This document shows positions 1 through 8,530 of a stretch of DNA of 64,000 nt, in pieces. The notes under the pieces are model-generated. The model made no database searches, had not been told where the DNA came from, and saw only the letters and a list, made by a program, of their open reading frames with translations. The translations under genes were made by a program, and so were the position numbers. Position 1 is the stretch's first letter. Every line of letters starts with the position of its first letter. The DNA is from Candidatus Celerinatantimonas neptuna. GTDB lineage: Bacteria > Pseudomonadota > Gammaproteobacteria > Enterobacterales > Celerinatantimonadaceae. Location of the stretch: positions 3,039,501-3,103,500 of the forward strand of contig OU461276.1 in the NCBI GenBank assembly GCA_911810475.1, in the 5' to 3' direction.

Positions 1-173
1 CTGCATTTAATGTGGGCAATGCGGTCGGTGCATGGATAGGCGGTATAGCTATAGAAGCAGGCTATGGTTATACATCACCATTATGGGTAGGAGCTTGTTT
101 AAGCGTATGTGCTTTATTGCTAATCATTTTTACCTCATTTAACAAAAAAACTTCAGTGATCTTTAATCATTAA
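1..173 (+). CDS. MFS transporter, C-terminal fragment (cut by window edge)
   Basis: Only the last 56 codons are present, read in the frame starting at base 3 and ending at TAA 171-173. The fragment begins AFNVGNAVGAWIGG, continues with a GYGYTSPLWVGA segment, and ends with a hydrophobic helix and a short basic tail. This is the usual end of an AraJ/sugar-efflux type drug:H+ antiporter of the major facilitator superfamily (TM11-TM12). Substrate cannot be told. It lies just upstream of a broken acyltransferase gene in equally AT-rich DNA, so the two may come from one acquired cluster that extends off the left edge. Confidence 0.7.
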   Translation, partial: AFNVGNAVGAWIGGIAIEAGYGYTSPLWVGACLSVCALLLIIFTSFNKKTSVIFNH

Positions 174-286
174 ACAATAATTACAATTCAAAAATTAAAA
201 ATATACATATAACAACACTTACAGTTTAAGAGGGAGAGACATTCTCACCGTTAAGTTGTAAACTAGATAAGGGTTGGTAAATATAT

Positions 287-1487
287 ATGGAAAGTATAAA
301 TCTAATTGGATTTTTTCCAGGAATTGGTAGTCGTACAGATTATAAAAATATTTTTTATAATCAATGTTTAGATATCAGAGGTTATTTACCTCTTTATTTA
401 GAAAGTATAAGGAAAATTCTTGGGCATAATAATTCAATATATAAGGCAATTGTTTCTGGAAATATCGCTTATTTATCAAAATTAGAAAAAGAATCATATA
501 TTTCAATTCTTATTCTAGTTAACAATCTAGTATCATTACATTAAAAATAATTCACACAATGCTCATTTTACACATGTAACTGGGGAAAGTTTCGGGATAC
601 TCTGTGCTGCTACAGCGACAAATTCAATTTCGTTAACTGATTCTATTAAATTGGCTCATTTACTATCACCCTGGATTTTGTCAATGACAGGTGACTATCA
701 ATGTCATATGCTGGAGGAATTATCCAAAGGTGTCAATAATGGGAAATATATCGAAAGAATAGTTGATGATGACTATCACGTAATTGCAGTCAAAGGACAC
801 GAACATGTAATCAGAGAGTTGACAAGTGAAATCGGGAATGTTTTTGATATAAAGGATGTTGAAATACATAAAATATATAGTAATAAACAAATTAATTTGT
901 ATGTCAGAGATGCTGCAAAATGGGAATTTGATACATATACCGCAACGAAAGATATTAGTGAATGCCTAGAATTGAAAGCTAAGACACGACTTTTATTTCA
1001 TTCACACCAAATGAACAAAGCAATTATACAAATAAAGAAATTTATAGATGTAAATATCTCATTTGCAGATCCGACGATTCCTATTATATCGAATGGAAGA
1101 AGTGAAACAATCTCTACTGGTGATGAAGTTAAAAATGCCATTCTTGATATTATCATTAATCCGATGTACTCACAGAAGACAATTCATACAATCCAACAGC
1201 AAAATTGCGATTGTGTTATTGAACTTGGTTGTGGATGTAAATCATTGGAACTTATGCGCGATAATAGACTAACCACAAGTTATTTCTGCCTTAAAGGCAT
1301 TTACAACTTAAACAAAACAGTAAGTTTAGTAAATGTTTTATCAAGTATAAAAAACTCAGAATTTCCAGATGGGATAATGGAAAATTTATATTCCTTTGTG
1401 AACATATATAAATCAAGTCCAAACATCTATAAAAGTTGTATATCTCCATTATTGAATGCACTCAGTGAATCGCCACTGATTTCCTAG
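287..1487 (+). pseudogene. FabD-like malonyl/acyl-CoA:ACP acyltransferase split by a frameshift
   Basis: Two frames together read as one acyltransferase of about 400 residues. The first frame (287-544) carries the N-terminal loop FFPGIGSR, where FabD has FPGQGSQ. The second frame is open from about 531 to 1487 and carries GESFG (the GxSxG nucleophile elbow, upstream of the first ATG at 651), an ammonia-lyase-free ferredoxin-like insert containing VIAVKGHEHVIREL, the catalytic-His segment FHSHQM, and a C-terminal DPTIPIISN / IELGCG region matching the FabD end. Switching frame between about 531 and 542 joins them with no loss of conserved sequence, so one extra base (or a two-base loss) is the simplest explanation. 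Both catalytic residues survive. The DNA is much more AT-rich than the core genome, so transfer is likely. It could be a trans-acting AT of a polyketide cluster; a sequencing error is possible. Confidence 0.7.
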
Positions 1488-1526
1488 ACACCTTTTAGTT
1501 AGATAAACTAGCTAAAAAAGAGGTGT
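1488..1526 (+). terminator. Imperfect hairpin after the acyltransferase
   Basis: ACACC at 1488-1492 pairs with GGTGT at 1522-1526, and TTTTAG with CTAAAA inside it, directly after the stop codon. There is no long T tract, so termination is only probable. From here to 1858 the sequence is very AT-rich and I see no gene in it. Confidence 0.35.
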
Positions 1527-1858
1527 TCATGCAGAATTGAATCAGATGTTAATCCATAGAAATTTTCATCTGAAGATTACACATCGCGTTTTGATTGCGT
1601 TGATCTTTCTCTTAAAGACGCTGAAACCTTCCCTTAGAACTGGATTGGATTGATTAAAATTCAAACAAATTCAATTCATAGATTCTGCTTATCAAATCCT
1701 TAGAAATAATCAGATAATAAAATCCTGTTTTTGAATCGTGTTTATCATTTTTTATATTTTCAATTATATTCAAATAGTTATGTTGAAATATAATGCTCAG
1801 TATCAGTTTAATTGATGGTTTTTTACCTTAAGCTATTTTTTAATCGATAATAACCCTA

Positions 1859-1902
1859 TTGAAATATATTAACTCGAGGATATATAGTTAACTTAGGTTA
1901 AC
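1859..1902 (+). promoter_or_regulatory. mntH promoter and candidate MntR operator
   Basis: A -35-like TTGAAA (1859-1864) is followed after 16 bases by TATATA (1881-1886). The predicted start of transcription falls inside a near-perfect palindrome at 1887-1902, GTTAACTTAGGTTAAC (two GTTAAC hexamers around a 4-base centre). A palindrome over the start site of mntH, with mntR as the next gene downstream, fits an MntR repressor site. Assignment to MntR is inference; the sequence does not closely match the E. coli MntR box. Confidence 0.55.
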
Positions 1903-1919
1903 AAACGGGATAATTCATC

Positions 1920-3197
1920 ATGCTTCAGTCAATTTCAGATCAATCGATGCAGCTTCAGGCGAATCGAACGCTTTCAGGTAAAGGGGGACGAACCGGTTGG
2001 ATGGTTTTGTTTGGCCCTGCATTGATTGCTGCGGTTGCTTATGTCGATCCAGGTAACTTTGCGACAAACATCGAAGCCGGTTCTCGTTATGGTTACACTT
2101 TGCTATGGGTTGTACTTATGGCCAATGTAATGGCTATGCTTATTCAGTCTCTCTCTGCTCGTTTAGGGCTGGCAACCGGAAGAAATTTAGCCGAAGTTAT
2201 ACGGGATCGTTATCCGAAACCTGTTGTCTGGGCTTACTGGATTCAGGCTGAAATCGTTGCTATTGCCACTGATCTGGCTGAGTTTTTGGGAGCAGCTTTA
2301 GCGTTTAATTTGTTGTTTGGAATGACGATGATTCAGGGGGCTGTATTAACGGGTGTAGTCACTTATGCAGCGTTAACCTTGCAACGGTTCGGATTTCGTA
2401 TGATGGAAATCATTATCGGTGCGATGATTATGGCTATTGCCGGCGGGTTCTTTGTTGAACTGTTTATGAGCCATCCCGATAGTTCCGCGATGATGAAAGG
2501 TATTCTGATCCCTGATTTTCCAGATAGTTATGCGGTGTATCTGGCAACAGGTATTTTGGGGGCAACCATTATGCCTCATGTTATCTACTTGCATTCGGCA
2601 TTGTCTCAAAACCGGATTAAAGCTAAAGGTGATGGCGAGCGGCATAAGTTAATGCGTTATTATCGTTGGGACGTTATTGTTGGCATGACGCTGGCAGGGT
2701 TGGTTAATATGGCTCTGTTAGCCTTGGCTGCTGCGACATTTTACCGCCATGGTTATCAGGAAGTGACAACCATTAGTGAGAGCTACAAGTTGTTATCCCC
2801 CTTGTTAGGCGGACAGATGGCCAGTTATATCTTTGGATTTGCTTTGTTGCTGGCCGGGCTTTCATCCTCGATTGTCGGGACCATGTCAGGGCAGGTGTTA
2901 ATGCAGGGGTTTGTCCGGTTTACGATTCCGATTGGATTACGCCGGTTGATCACCATGATTCCAGCTATTGCTGTGATTCTGATGGGTATTTCTGAACAGA
3001 AAGCACTGGTCGCCAGTCAGGTGGTATTGAGTTTCGGTATTCCATTCGCACTGATTCCATTGTTGGCATTCACTGCAAATAAATCGCTGATGGGTACACT
3101 GGTTAATAAACGCTGGTTGACGATTCTAGGTGTCGCAATTTGTAGTTTGATTATAATCTTAAATGGGTATGTGTTATTTTATACACTCATTGAATGA
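1920..3197 (+). CDS. mntH: Mn2+/Fe2+:H+ symporter MntH (Nramp family)
   Basis: This is an inner-membrane divalent metal importer driven by protons, mainly for manganese. The protein is 425 residues with about 11 membrane segments, the normal size for bacterial Nramp. The TM1 metal-site motif DPGNFATN is at about residues 44-51 and the TM6 motif MPHVIYLHS at about 218-226. The intervening consensus loops (ATDLAEFLGAA) are also present. The ATG at 1920 is preceded by GGGA about 9 bases away. mntR follows 29 bases later and is probably co-transcribed, an arrangement that would give the repressor control over its own synthesis. Confidence 0.95.
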   Translation: MLQSISDQSMQLQANRTLSGKGGRTGWMVLFGPALIAAVAYVDPGNFATNIEAGSRYGYTLLWVVLMANVMAMLIQSLSARLGLATGRNLAEVIRDRYPKPVVWAYWIQAEIVAIATDLAEFLGAALAFNLLFGMTMIQGAVLTGVVTYAALTLQRFGFRMMEIIIGAMIMAIAGGFFVELFMSHPDSSAMMKGILIPDFPDSYAVYLATGILGATIMPHVIYLHSALSQNRIKAKGDGERHKLMRYYRWDVIVGMTLAGLVNMALLALAAATFYRHGYQEVTTISESYKLLSPLLGGQMASYIFGFALLLAGLSSSIVGTMSGQVLMQGFVRFTIPIGLRRLITMIPAIAVILMGISEQKALVASQVVLSFGIPFALIPLLAFTANKSLMGTLVNKRWLTILGVAICSLIIILNGYVLFYTLIE

Positions 3198-3226
3198 CAA
3201 TAATAATCAGATTTTAGGTGGGTTTT

Positions 3227-3634
3227 GTGCCACAACACCAATATTTTCAGCGAGTAAAAGAAGATCATCAACGAGAGTTAGTTGAAGACTATGTAGAAGA
3301 GATTGCTCATATGCATGAGGCTATGGGCGAAGCCCGTGCCAGTGATTTGGCTGGTCGTTTTGGGGTGAGCCCTGCGGCTGTATCCAAAGTGATCGCAAGA
3401 CTTAAGCGTGATGGTTTGGTTGAGGCTCGCCCTTATCGCGGAATTTTTTTGACTGAAACCGGGCTTATTATGGCTGAAAAGGTATCTCGTCGTCATTCAA
3501 TTGTACTGAGTACGCTGTTAGCCCTGGGAATACCAGAAGAAACAGCACGTAGTGATGCTGAAGGTATTGAGCATCACTGCAGTGAAGCGACTGTTGAGGC
3601 AATGAAAAAGTTCTTATACGGTCAGTCAGAGTAA
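3227..3634 (+). CDS. mntR: Manganese-responsive repressor MntR (DtxR family)
   Basis: A DtxR/MntR-type winged-helix repressor that binds DNA when loaded with Mn2+. The N-terminal HTH includes RASDLAGRFGVSPAAVSKVI, followed by the wing (PYRGIFLTETG) and the dimerisation/metal domain with DAEGIEHHCSEATVEAM, whose His/Glu residues correspond to the MntR metal site. It has no SH3-like third domain, as expected for MntR. Two GTG starts are possible: 3218 lacks a ribosome site, while 3227 has AGGTGGG at 3216-3222, so I chose 3227 (135 residues). Confidence 0.92.
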   Translation: MPQHQYFQRVKEDHQRELVEDYVEEIAHMHEAMGEARASDLAGRFGVSPAAVSKVIARLKRDGLVEARPYRGIFLTETGLIMAEKVSRRHSIVLSTLLALGIPEETARSDAEGIEHHCSEATVEAMKKFLYGQSE

Positions 3635-3638
3635 TTCT

Positions 3639-3668
3639 GTTTGTTATGATGCATTGTTGATAACAAAC
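3639..3668. terminator. Hairpin between convergent mntR and mobB
   Basis: GTTTGTTAT (3639-3647) pairs perfectly with ATAACAAAC (3660-3668). It lies after mntR and overlaps the last codons of the minus-strand mobB, so it may end both transcripts. T runs are short. Confidence 0.5.
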
Positions 3669-4180
3669 CTGCTTGTTAATAATGCAGCAATTTCCTTTGG
3701 ATTATCGAGCGGCCATACCGGGATTTTGCTTTCTAAATGAAGATCATTACTGGCAATTGCAAAAATGTCGGCGTCTTGTTCGTTTAGTTGTGGTTTCCCC
3801 TGTTCAGGTCGGTAAATTTCTAGTTTAGCGACATGGCTATGTCGATATCCTTCTACGATGACCATATCAATTGATTGCCAGTCTAGTTTGCGCAGTTGTT
3901 CGTCTAAATTATCATGTGCTTCTTGTCTGGCAAACATAATGACCTGATTCGGGCAGCTCAGCAGGAGTTGTCTGGCACCACTTTGTTTAAGTCGATAGCT
4001 ATCCTTACCCGGTTTATCTAATTCAATCTGATGATGGCTATGTTTGATGACAGCAATGGCAATACCCTGTTGAGTCATTATTTCTAGTAGTTGACATAAT
4101 AATGTTGTTTTACCTGAACCACTGAATCCGGCCAGAGCGATGACTGGTTTTGGCCAGTTTTGTGGGGTGGATTTTTCCAT
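3644..4180 (-). CDS. mobB: Molybdopterin-guanine dinucleotide biosynthesis protein MobB
   Basis: A GTP-binding adaptor that assists MobA in attaching GMP to molybdopterin for bis-MGD enzymes. The P-loop GFSGSGKTT comes right after the N-terminus, then the MobB hallmark VIKHSHH...DKPGKDSYRLKQSGA, and IVEGYRHSHVAKLEIYR for the second nucleotide region. It matches E. coli MobB along its length (178 residues here). The frame is open upstream to 4303, but the MEKS start at 4180 gives the normal MobB N-terminus. No mobA is adjacent. Confidence 0.92.
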   Translation of the reverse strand: MEKSTPQNWPKPVIALAGFSGSGKTTLLCQLLEIMTQQGIAIAVIKHSHHQIELDKPGKDSYRLKQSGARQLLLSCPNQVIMFARQEAHDNLDEQLRKLDWQSIDMVIVEGYRHSHVAKLEIYRPEQGKPQLNEQDADIFAIASNDLHLESKIPVWPLDNPKEIAALLTSRFVINNAS

Positions 4181-4516
4181 TGATTTGAAATCTCTTGAAT
4201 AATTAAATAACAATGTGATTGTACCAGTAATCATTGAGCTATAGTGACTAAGGTAGTCAATCATGTCCCAGGGAATATGATGCATAGTGTGAGTGCAATT
4301 CAATGTTCAAAAATACGGTGTTGGCAAAATCTGCATACGAAATTTTTTTGTCATTGTGAACGTTTATGGTTTGTTGAGGTTATCCGAATCAATACTTTAC
4401 TTTAGGTTTTTCTAATATAATAATATCGCTTATGAAAGCTGAGGATTTTTTTGTAACAGATCAAATCCGGGCTATTTTTATCTATGATTTGATTTGCCAA
4501 TTGCTGGAGTTGAGGA
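4181..4516. other. Divergent intergenic region mobB / persulfide reductase
   Basis: About 336 bases, AT-rich, holding the promoters of mobB (minus) and the reductase operon (plus). I see no RNA gene. TATAATA-like stretches occur near 4416-4424, but no promoter can be assigned with confidence. Confidence 0.4.
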
Positions 4517-6220
4517 ATGACTAAAATTGTTATTATTGGTGGCGTTGCCGGTGGCGCATCTGCTGCTGCACGGGCTCGCCGTCTCAGTGAAGATGCTCAA
4601 ATCGTGATGTTTGAACGAGGTGAGTATATCTCATTTGCAAACTGTGGGCTGCCTTATCATATTGGCGGTGATATTACAGATCGCAGTAAATTGTTACTTC
4701 AAACCCCCGAGAGTTTTTTAGCTCGTTTTAATGTGGACGTTCGTATTCAGAATGAAGTTGTTAAGATTAACCGCCAAGAGAAAACAGTGACTGTTAAAAA
4801 TCTGGCCGACGGTCACGAATATGATGAAGCCTATGACTTTTTACTGCTGAGCCCTGGTGCAAGTCCTTTTATTCCTCCTATTTGTGGAATCAACAATCCA
4901 TTGACTCACTCGCTGCGTAATATTCCGGATATGGATCGGATTATTCAGTCAATTCAGCTCAATAAGCCTGAGCATGCAACGGTGGTGGGGGGGGGATTCA
5001 TTGGTCTGGAGATGATGGAGTCGTTGCATCAACTGGGGATTAAAACAACGCTGATAGAAATGGTTGATCAGGTTATGACTCCGGTTGATCGTGAAATGGC
5101 CGGTTTTGTTCATGCTGATATTCGTGCCCGGGGGATTGATTTGCGTTTAGGCGTTGCCCTTAAGTCTGTTGAGTTTGTTGCTAATGAATTTGTCGCCAGT
5201 ATTGAAGCTGGTGAAAGTGATGAACACCAACATCTTCAGGGGGAGCTGAATTTATCACTCAGTAACGGCGATATGCTCAAAAGTGAGCTCTTGATTATGG
5301 CAATAGGGGTTCGTCCTGATGTTCATCTGGCGCAAGAGGCAGGTTTAGACATTGGCCGGTTAGGGGGGATTGAAACCAATGAATATATGCAAACGAATGA
5401 TCCTGCTATTTATGCGGTTGGTGATGCGGTAGAAACGAAGGATTTTGTGACCTCGGAGCAAACCTGGGTTCCACTTGCCGGGCCGGCTAATCGTCAGGGG
5501 CGGATGGCCGCAGATAATATGCTGGGTTGTAAAGAGGCGTATCAGGGAACACAGGGAACGGCAATCTGCAAAGTTTTTGATTTGGCAGTGGCATCGACTG
5601 GTAAGAATGAAAAGCAGCTTAAACGCGAAGGGATTCAATATGAAAAAGTGTATGTCCATACGGCAAGTCATGCCAGCTATTACCCCAATGCACAGATTGT
5701 TTCACTCAAGATGTTATTTGATCCTGAAAATGGTCGGATTTTAGGTGCGCAGGCAGTCGGTAAAGAAGGGATCGACAAGCGTATCGATGTTCTGGCTGTG
5801 GCTCAGCGGGCCGGGATGAACGTGGAGCAACTTCAACATTTAGAGCTGACTTATGCGCCTCCTTATGGCAGTGCTAAAGATGTGATTAATCAGGCTGCAT
5901 TTGTGGCGAGTAATATCATCAAAGGTGATGTGGTGCCTATTCATTATGATGAAGTGACACATCTGAGTGATAATCAGTTTTTGTTGGATGTCCGTAATCC
6001 CGGAGAGCTTGAAAAAGTGGGATATATCAAAGGAGCAACGAATATTCCGGTTGATCAGCTCCGTCATCGTATGGATGAGTTACCTCGTGATAAAGAAATT
6101 GTTGTGTATTGTCAGGTCGGTCTTCGAGGTCATGTTGCTTACCGTCAATTAGTGAACAATGGCTTCAAAGCCCGAAATTTAATGGGTGGATACAGAACAC
6201 TGGCTTTTGCTAATCAATAA
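4517..6220 (+). CDS. CoA-disulfide / persulfide reductase with C-terminal rhodanese domain
   Basis: A flavoprotein of the CoADR-RHD (Npsr-like) type: NADH-dependent reduction of CoA disulfides, CoA-persulfide or polysulfide. The FAD fold starts GGVAGGASAAARARR. The single redox cysteine is in SFANCGLPYHIGG (about residue 43), the NAD site is VVGGGFIGLEM, and the FAD-ribityl motif is AIYAVGDAVE. The dimerisation domain follows. Residues about 470-567 form a rhodanese with LLDVRNPGE and the active-site loop VVYCQVGLRGH. The 567 residues match the fused family. It probably forms an operon with the two YeeE/YedE genes (18 and 9 base gaps), which supports a sulfur-handling role. Confidence 0.9.
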   Translation: MTKIVIIGGVAGGASAAARARRLSEDAQIVMFERGEYISFANCGLPYHIGGDITDRSKLLLQTPESFLARFNVDVRIQNEVVKINRQEKTVTVKNLADGHEYDEAYDFLLLSPGASPFIPPICGINNPLTHSLRNIPDMDRIIQSIQLNKPEHATVVGGGFIGLEMMESLHQLGIKTTLIEMVDQVMTPVDREMAGFVHADIRARGIDLRLGVALKSVEFVANEFVASIEAGESDEHQHLQGELNLSLSNGDMLKSELLIMAIGVRPDVHLAQEAGLDIGRLGGIETNEYMQTNDPAIYAVGDAVETKDFVTSEQTWVPLAGPANRQGRMAADNMLGCKEAYQGTQGTAICKVFDLAVASTGKNEKQLKREGIQYEKVYVHTASHASYYPNAQIVSLKMLFDPENGRILGAQAVGKEGIDKRIDVLAVAQRAGMNVEQLQHLELTYAPPYGSAKDVINQAAFVASNIIKGDVVPIHYDEVTHLSDNQFLLDVRNPGELEKVGYIKGATNIPVDQLRHRMDELPRDKEIVVYCQVGLRGHVAYRQLVNNGFKARNLMGGYRTLAFANQ

Positions 6221-6238
6221 AGTGCCTGGGGATAGGTT

Positions 6239-6643
6239 ATGTCTGGAAGTTGGTTGATAGCTTTTTTAGGGGGAATTTGTATTGGTGCCTCAGCATTGTT
6301 GCTGTTGGTCTTCAATGGAAGAATTGCCGGGATCAGTGGCATTGTTGGTGGGCTGTTACAACCGCCACAATCAAAAAATTATTGGCGGGGAGCTTTTGTG
6401 GTTGGGCTGTTGATGTCTCCTTGGCTGGTGGCACCACTGAACATTCACTTACCCGATTTTAGTCAAATTAATCCGTATCTGGCACTGATTGCTGGACTTT
6501 TAGTCGGAGTAGGGACGCGAATAAGCAATGGTTGTACCAGCGGTCATGGTATTTGTGGTATGGGTCGTCTGTCGATCCGCTCGATTGTCGCTACGTTGAT
6601 TTTTATCGCATTTGGTATATTGACTGCGTCATTGCTTCATTAG
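6239..6643 (+). CDS. YeeE/YedE family membrane protein, first half-transporter
   Basis: Putative sulfur-compound (thiosulfate/sulfide-level) transporter subunit of the YeeE/YedE (DUF395) superfamily. It has 134 residues, about four membrane helices and the family signature NGCTSGHGICGMGRLS (about residues 98-113) with its conserved cysteines. The family occurs either as one long protein or as two short ones as here. It lies 18 bases after the persulfide reductase and 9 before its partner. Substrate is inferred from family and neighbours only. Confidence 0.85.
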   Translation: MSGSWLIAFLGGICIGASALLLLVFNGRIAGISGIVGGLLQPPQSKNYWRGAFVVGLLMSPWLVAPLNIHLPDFSQINPYLALIAGLLVGVGTRISNGCTSGHGICGMGRLSIRSIVATLIFIAFGILTASLLH

Positions 6644-6652
6644 GAGATATTC

Positions 6653-7060
6653 ATGGTTATTGCATGGTTGGCCGGGCTTTTATTTGGCGCCGGGTTAATG
6701 ATTTCTCAGATGGTGAATCCTGCTTTAGTGCTTGGCTTTTTAAATGTGACGGGTCATTGGGATCCAACGTTAATTTTTGTGATGATTGGAGCTATTCTGG
6801 TGTTTGGCTGCGGATACTGGCTGTTAGTCAGACGGATGAAGCGGCCTCTTCTGGCCCGTCATTTTGAAATACCGACTCGCCGGGATATTGACTGGAAACT
6901 GATGATTGGTGCTGCTTTATTCGGTATTGGCTGGGGGCTTGTCGGGATCTGTCCGGGGCCGGCAATCACCAGCATTGCCAGTGGCGCGACACCTGTTCTG
7001 TTGTTTGTCGTTGCAATGCTTGGCGGAATGTACTTAGCAAATCAGATTAACAAACGTTAA
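6653..7060 (+). CDS. YeeE/YedE family membrane protein, second half-transporter
   Basis: The 135-residue partner of the preceding gene. It has an N-terminal helix with LLFGAGLMISQMVNP, a central helix pair, and near the end GIGWGLVGICPGPA, whose Cys corresponds to the second conserved cysteine motif of the YeeE/YedE superfamily. The first ATG follows AGGAGATATTC, a good ribosome site. Likely forms a complex with the upstream protein in the inner membrane and works with the persulfide reductase. Confidence 0.85.
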   Translation: MVIAWLAGLLFGAGLMISQMVNPALVLGFLNVTGHWDPTLIFVMIGAILVFGCGYWLLVRRMKRPLLARHFEIPTRRDIDWKLMIGAALFGIGWGLVGICPGPAITSIASGATPVLLFVVAMLGGMYLANQINKR

Positions 7061-7089
7061 ATAGCGTTTTTTGATAGAATATTGTTTGG

Positions 7090-7120
7090 TAGCCCACGGC
7101 ACATATAGTCTGATGGGCTA
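7090..7120 (+). terminator. Hairpin downstream of the YeeE/YedE pair
   Basis: TAGCCCA (7090-7096) pairs with TGGGCTA (7114-7120), followed by TAAAAAATG. A 17-base loop and no T run make this a weak terminator candidate. Confidence 0.35.
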
Positions 7121-7219
7121 TAAAAAATGTAATGAAATCAATTCATCAAACAGTTAATTGTTATTAAAAGTGTTAACCAGTCGCCTCTGTCATGAAAAAA
7201 TAATAGTAAAAATAGAAGG

Positions 7220-7246
7220 TTAAGTTTAATCTATGCCAGCAGATAA
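7220..7246 (+). promoter_or_regulatory. Sigma-28 (FliA) type promoter of the chemoreceptor gene
   Basis: TTAAGTTT (7220-7227), an 11-base spacer and GCAGATAA (7239-7246) match the FliA consensus TAAAGTTT-N11-GCCGATAA at 7 of 8 bases in each box with the exact spacing. It sits about 60 bases before the chemoreceptor start, as expected for a class III flagellar/chemotaxis gene. Confidence 0.75.
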
Positions 7247-7305
7247 ATGCCTCGTCGTATAACCATTAATTTTTTACCCTTTTTCTTGCTTGGCAGGGAC
7301 GTATA

Positions 7306-8376
7306 ATGACTGAATCAAAACCCGTTTCGTTAACTAAACCTACATTAGTGGCTGCGCTTATTGCAACGCTAGTCTTACTTGTTGTTACTCAATTTCAAGC
7401 CTTAAGTGAAGGGCATCTACCTGCAATTTTGCCAATTGTTGCCAGTTTTGTTGTGACATTTATTATGGCCGTCACATTAGTGCGCTATGTTCGTGCAAGT
7501 TCATTTACGCCGGTTGATGAGGTGCAGCGGGAGCTGGTTGCACAACAGATGGACCAGGCTGATCTGCAAAATCGTTATGCGCAATTGTTGAATCAACTGG
7601 ATAATATTAGTGAACATGCCCGCAAAAACTCAGATCGAATGCAGGCTCGCTTAACCCAGAATCAGATGATGTCTGAGCATATGTCTCGCCTTTATGATGA
7701 TGCTTCCATTATTCATGAGCAGGCCGATCAGAGCCGGGAACAGCTCTCTCATATGGATCAGAACTTAGTGGTACTGGATGAACAAAATAATAGTTTGATG
7801 GAAGAGTTTGGCCTGGCGAGTGAATGGGCTCAGACACTTTTGCGTGATACTCGTCAATTTACGGATGATTTTTCCAAGATTGAAAATATGGCCGATACAA
7901 TTACCGGTATTTCGGAACAGACTAATTTGCTGGCTTTGAATGCTTCAATTGAAGCGGCCAGAGCAGGTGAAGCTGGGCGGGGATTCGCAGTGGTTGCTGA
8001 TGAGGTTAAAAATTTGGCGAATAAATCCGGTGGTCATGCGAATGAAATTAACCAGTTGATGACCAAATTGATGCAGTCGACCAGTGAACTTTCTGAGAAA
8101 GTTGTGCAATTTGCCGATTCGATGGATCGTTTGCAGGAGCTTCGTACAACCCGCCATGCTGCAGAGGTTCGGGATTCATTTAACGCGTTGAGTTCATCTG
8201 TTGAGAAGTTTAGTCAACATGCATCGACTCAAATAGAGCAATTACAACTGACTCAAGATCAGATGAAAGAATTGATCGATGATACGGAAAATACACGTAA
8301 TACTGCATCAGAAAATGCGCAGTTGACGGCCAACCTGAAGCAGCACTTAGCTGAGCTGAGCCAGATAAATTCGTGA
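7306..8376 (+). CDS. Methyl-accepting chemotaxis protein without ligand domain
   Basis: A 356-residue receptor. Two membrane helices (about residues 13-30 and 41-60) are separated by only about ten residues, so there is no periplasmic sensor domain. The rest is a coiled-coil signalling domain with the hairpin tip [20 protein letters not shown] and [17 protein letters not shown], which binds CheA/CheW. I see no HAMP domain and no C-terminal CheR/CheB tether pentapeptide. It is shorter than classical MCPs (about 550 residues). It must sense something in the membrane or cytoplasm, or through a partner. The FliA-type promoter at 7220 ties it to motility. Confidence 0.88.
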   Translation: MTESKPVSLTKPTLVAALIATLVLLVVTQFQALSEGHLPAILPIVASFVVTFIMAVTLVRYVRASSFTPVDEVQRELVAQQMDQADLQNRYAQLLNQLDNISEHARKNSDRMQARLTQNQMMSEHMSRLYDDASIIHEQADQSREQLSHMDQNLVVLDEQNNSLMEEFGLASEWAQTLLRDTRQFTDDFSKIENMADTITGISEQTNLLALNASIEAARAGEAGRGFAVVADEVKNLANKSGGHANEINQLMTKLMQSTSELSEKVVQFADSMDRLQELRTTRHAAEVRDSFNALSSSVEKFSQHASTQIEQLQLTQDQMKELIDDTENTRNTASENAQLTANLKQHLAELSQINS

Positions 8377-8530
8377 TTAACAGTTTTTGGTCTGTTCAGA
8401 ATGGGCAAAATGGGATCATGAAGATGAAACACGGGCTTAAATATTTTACTCTCAGTGATATCGGTGTATTTTATAAATATGATAAGGATTTTCCCATAAA
8501 GCCGATGTGGGTATATGAGATAAACCGATT

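Noticed and set aside
1740-1919. Possible manganese riboswitch before mntH
   Set aside because: Too short and AT-rich, with no yybP-ykoY-like conserved loops; a palindrome over the start site fits repression.
7061-7305. Possible c-di-GMP riboswitch before the chemoreceptor
   Set aside because: No GEMM consensus core is present; a FliA promoter explains the region better.
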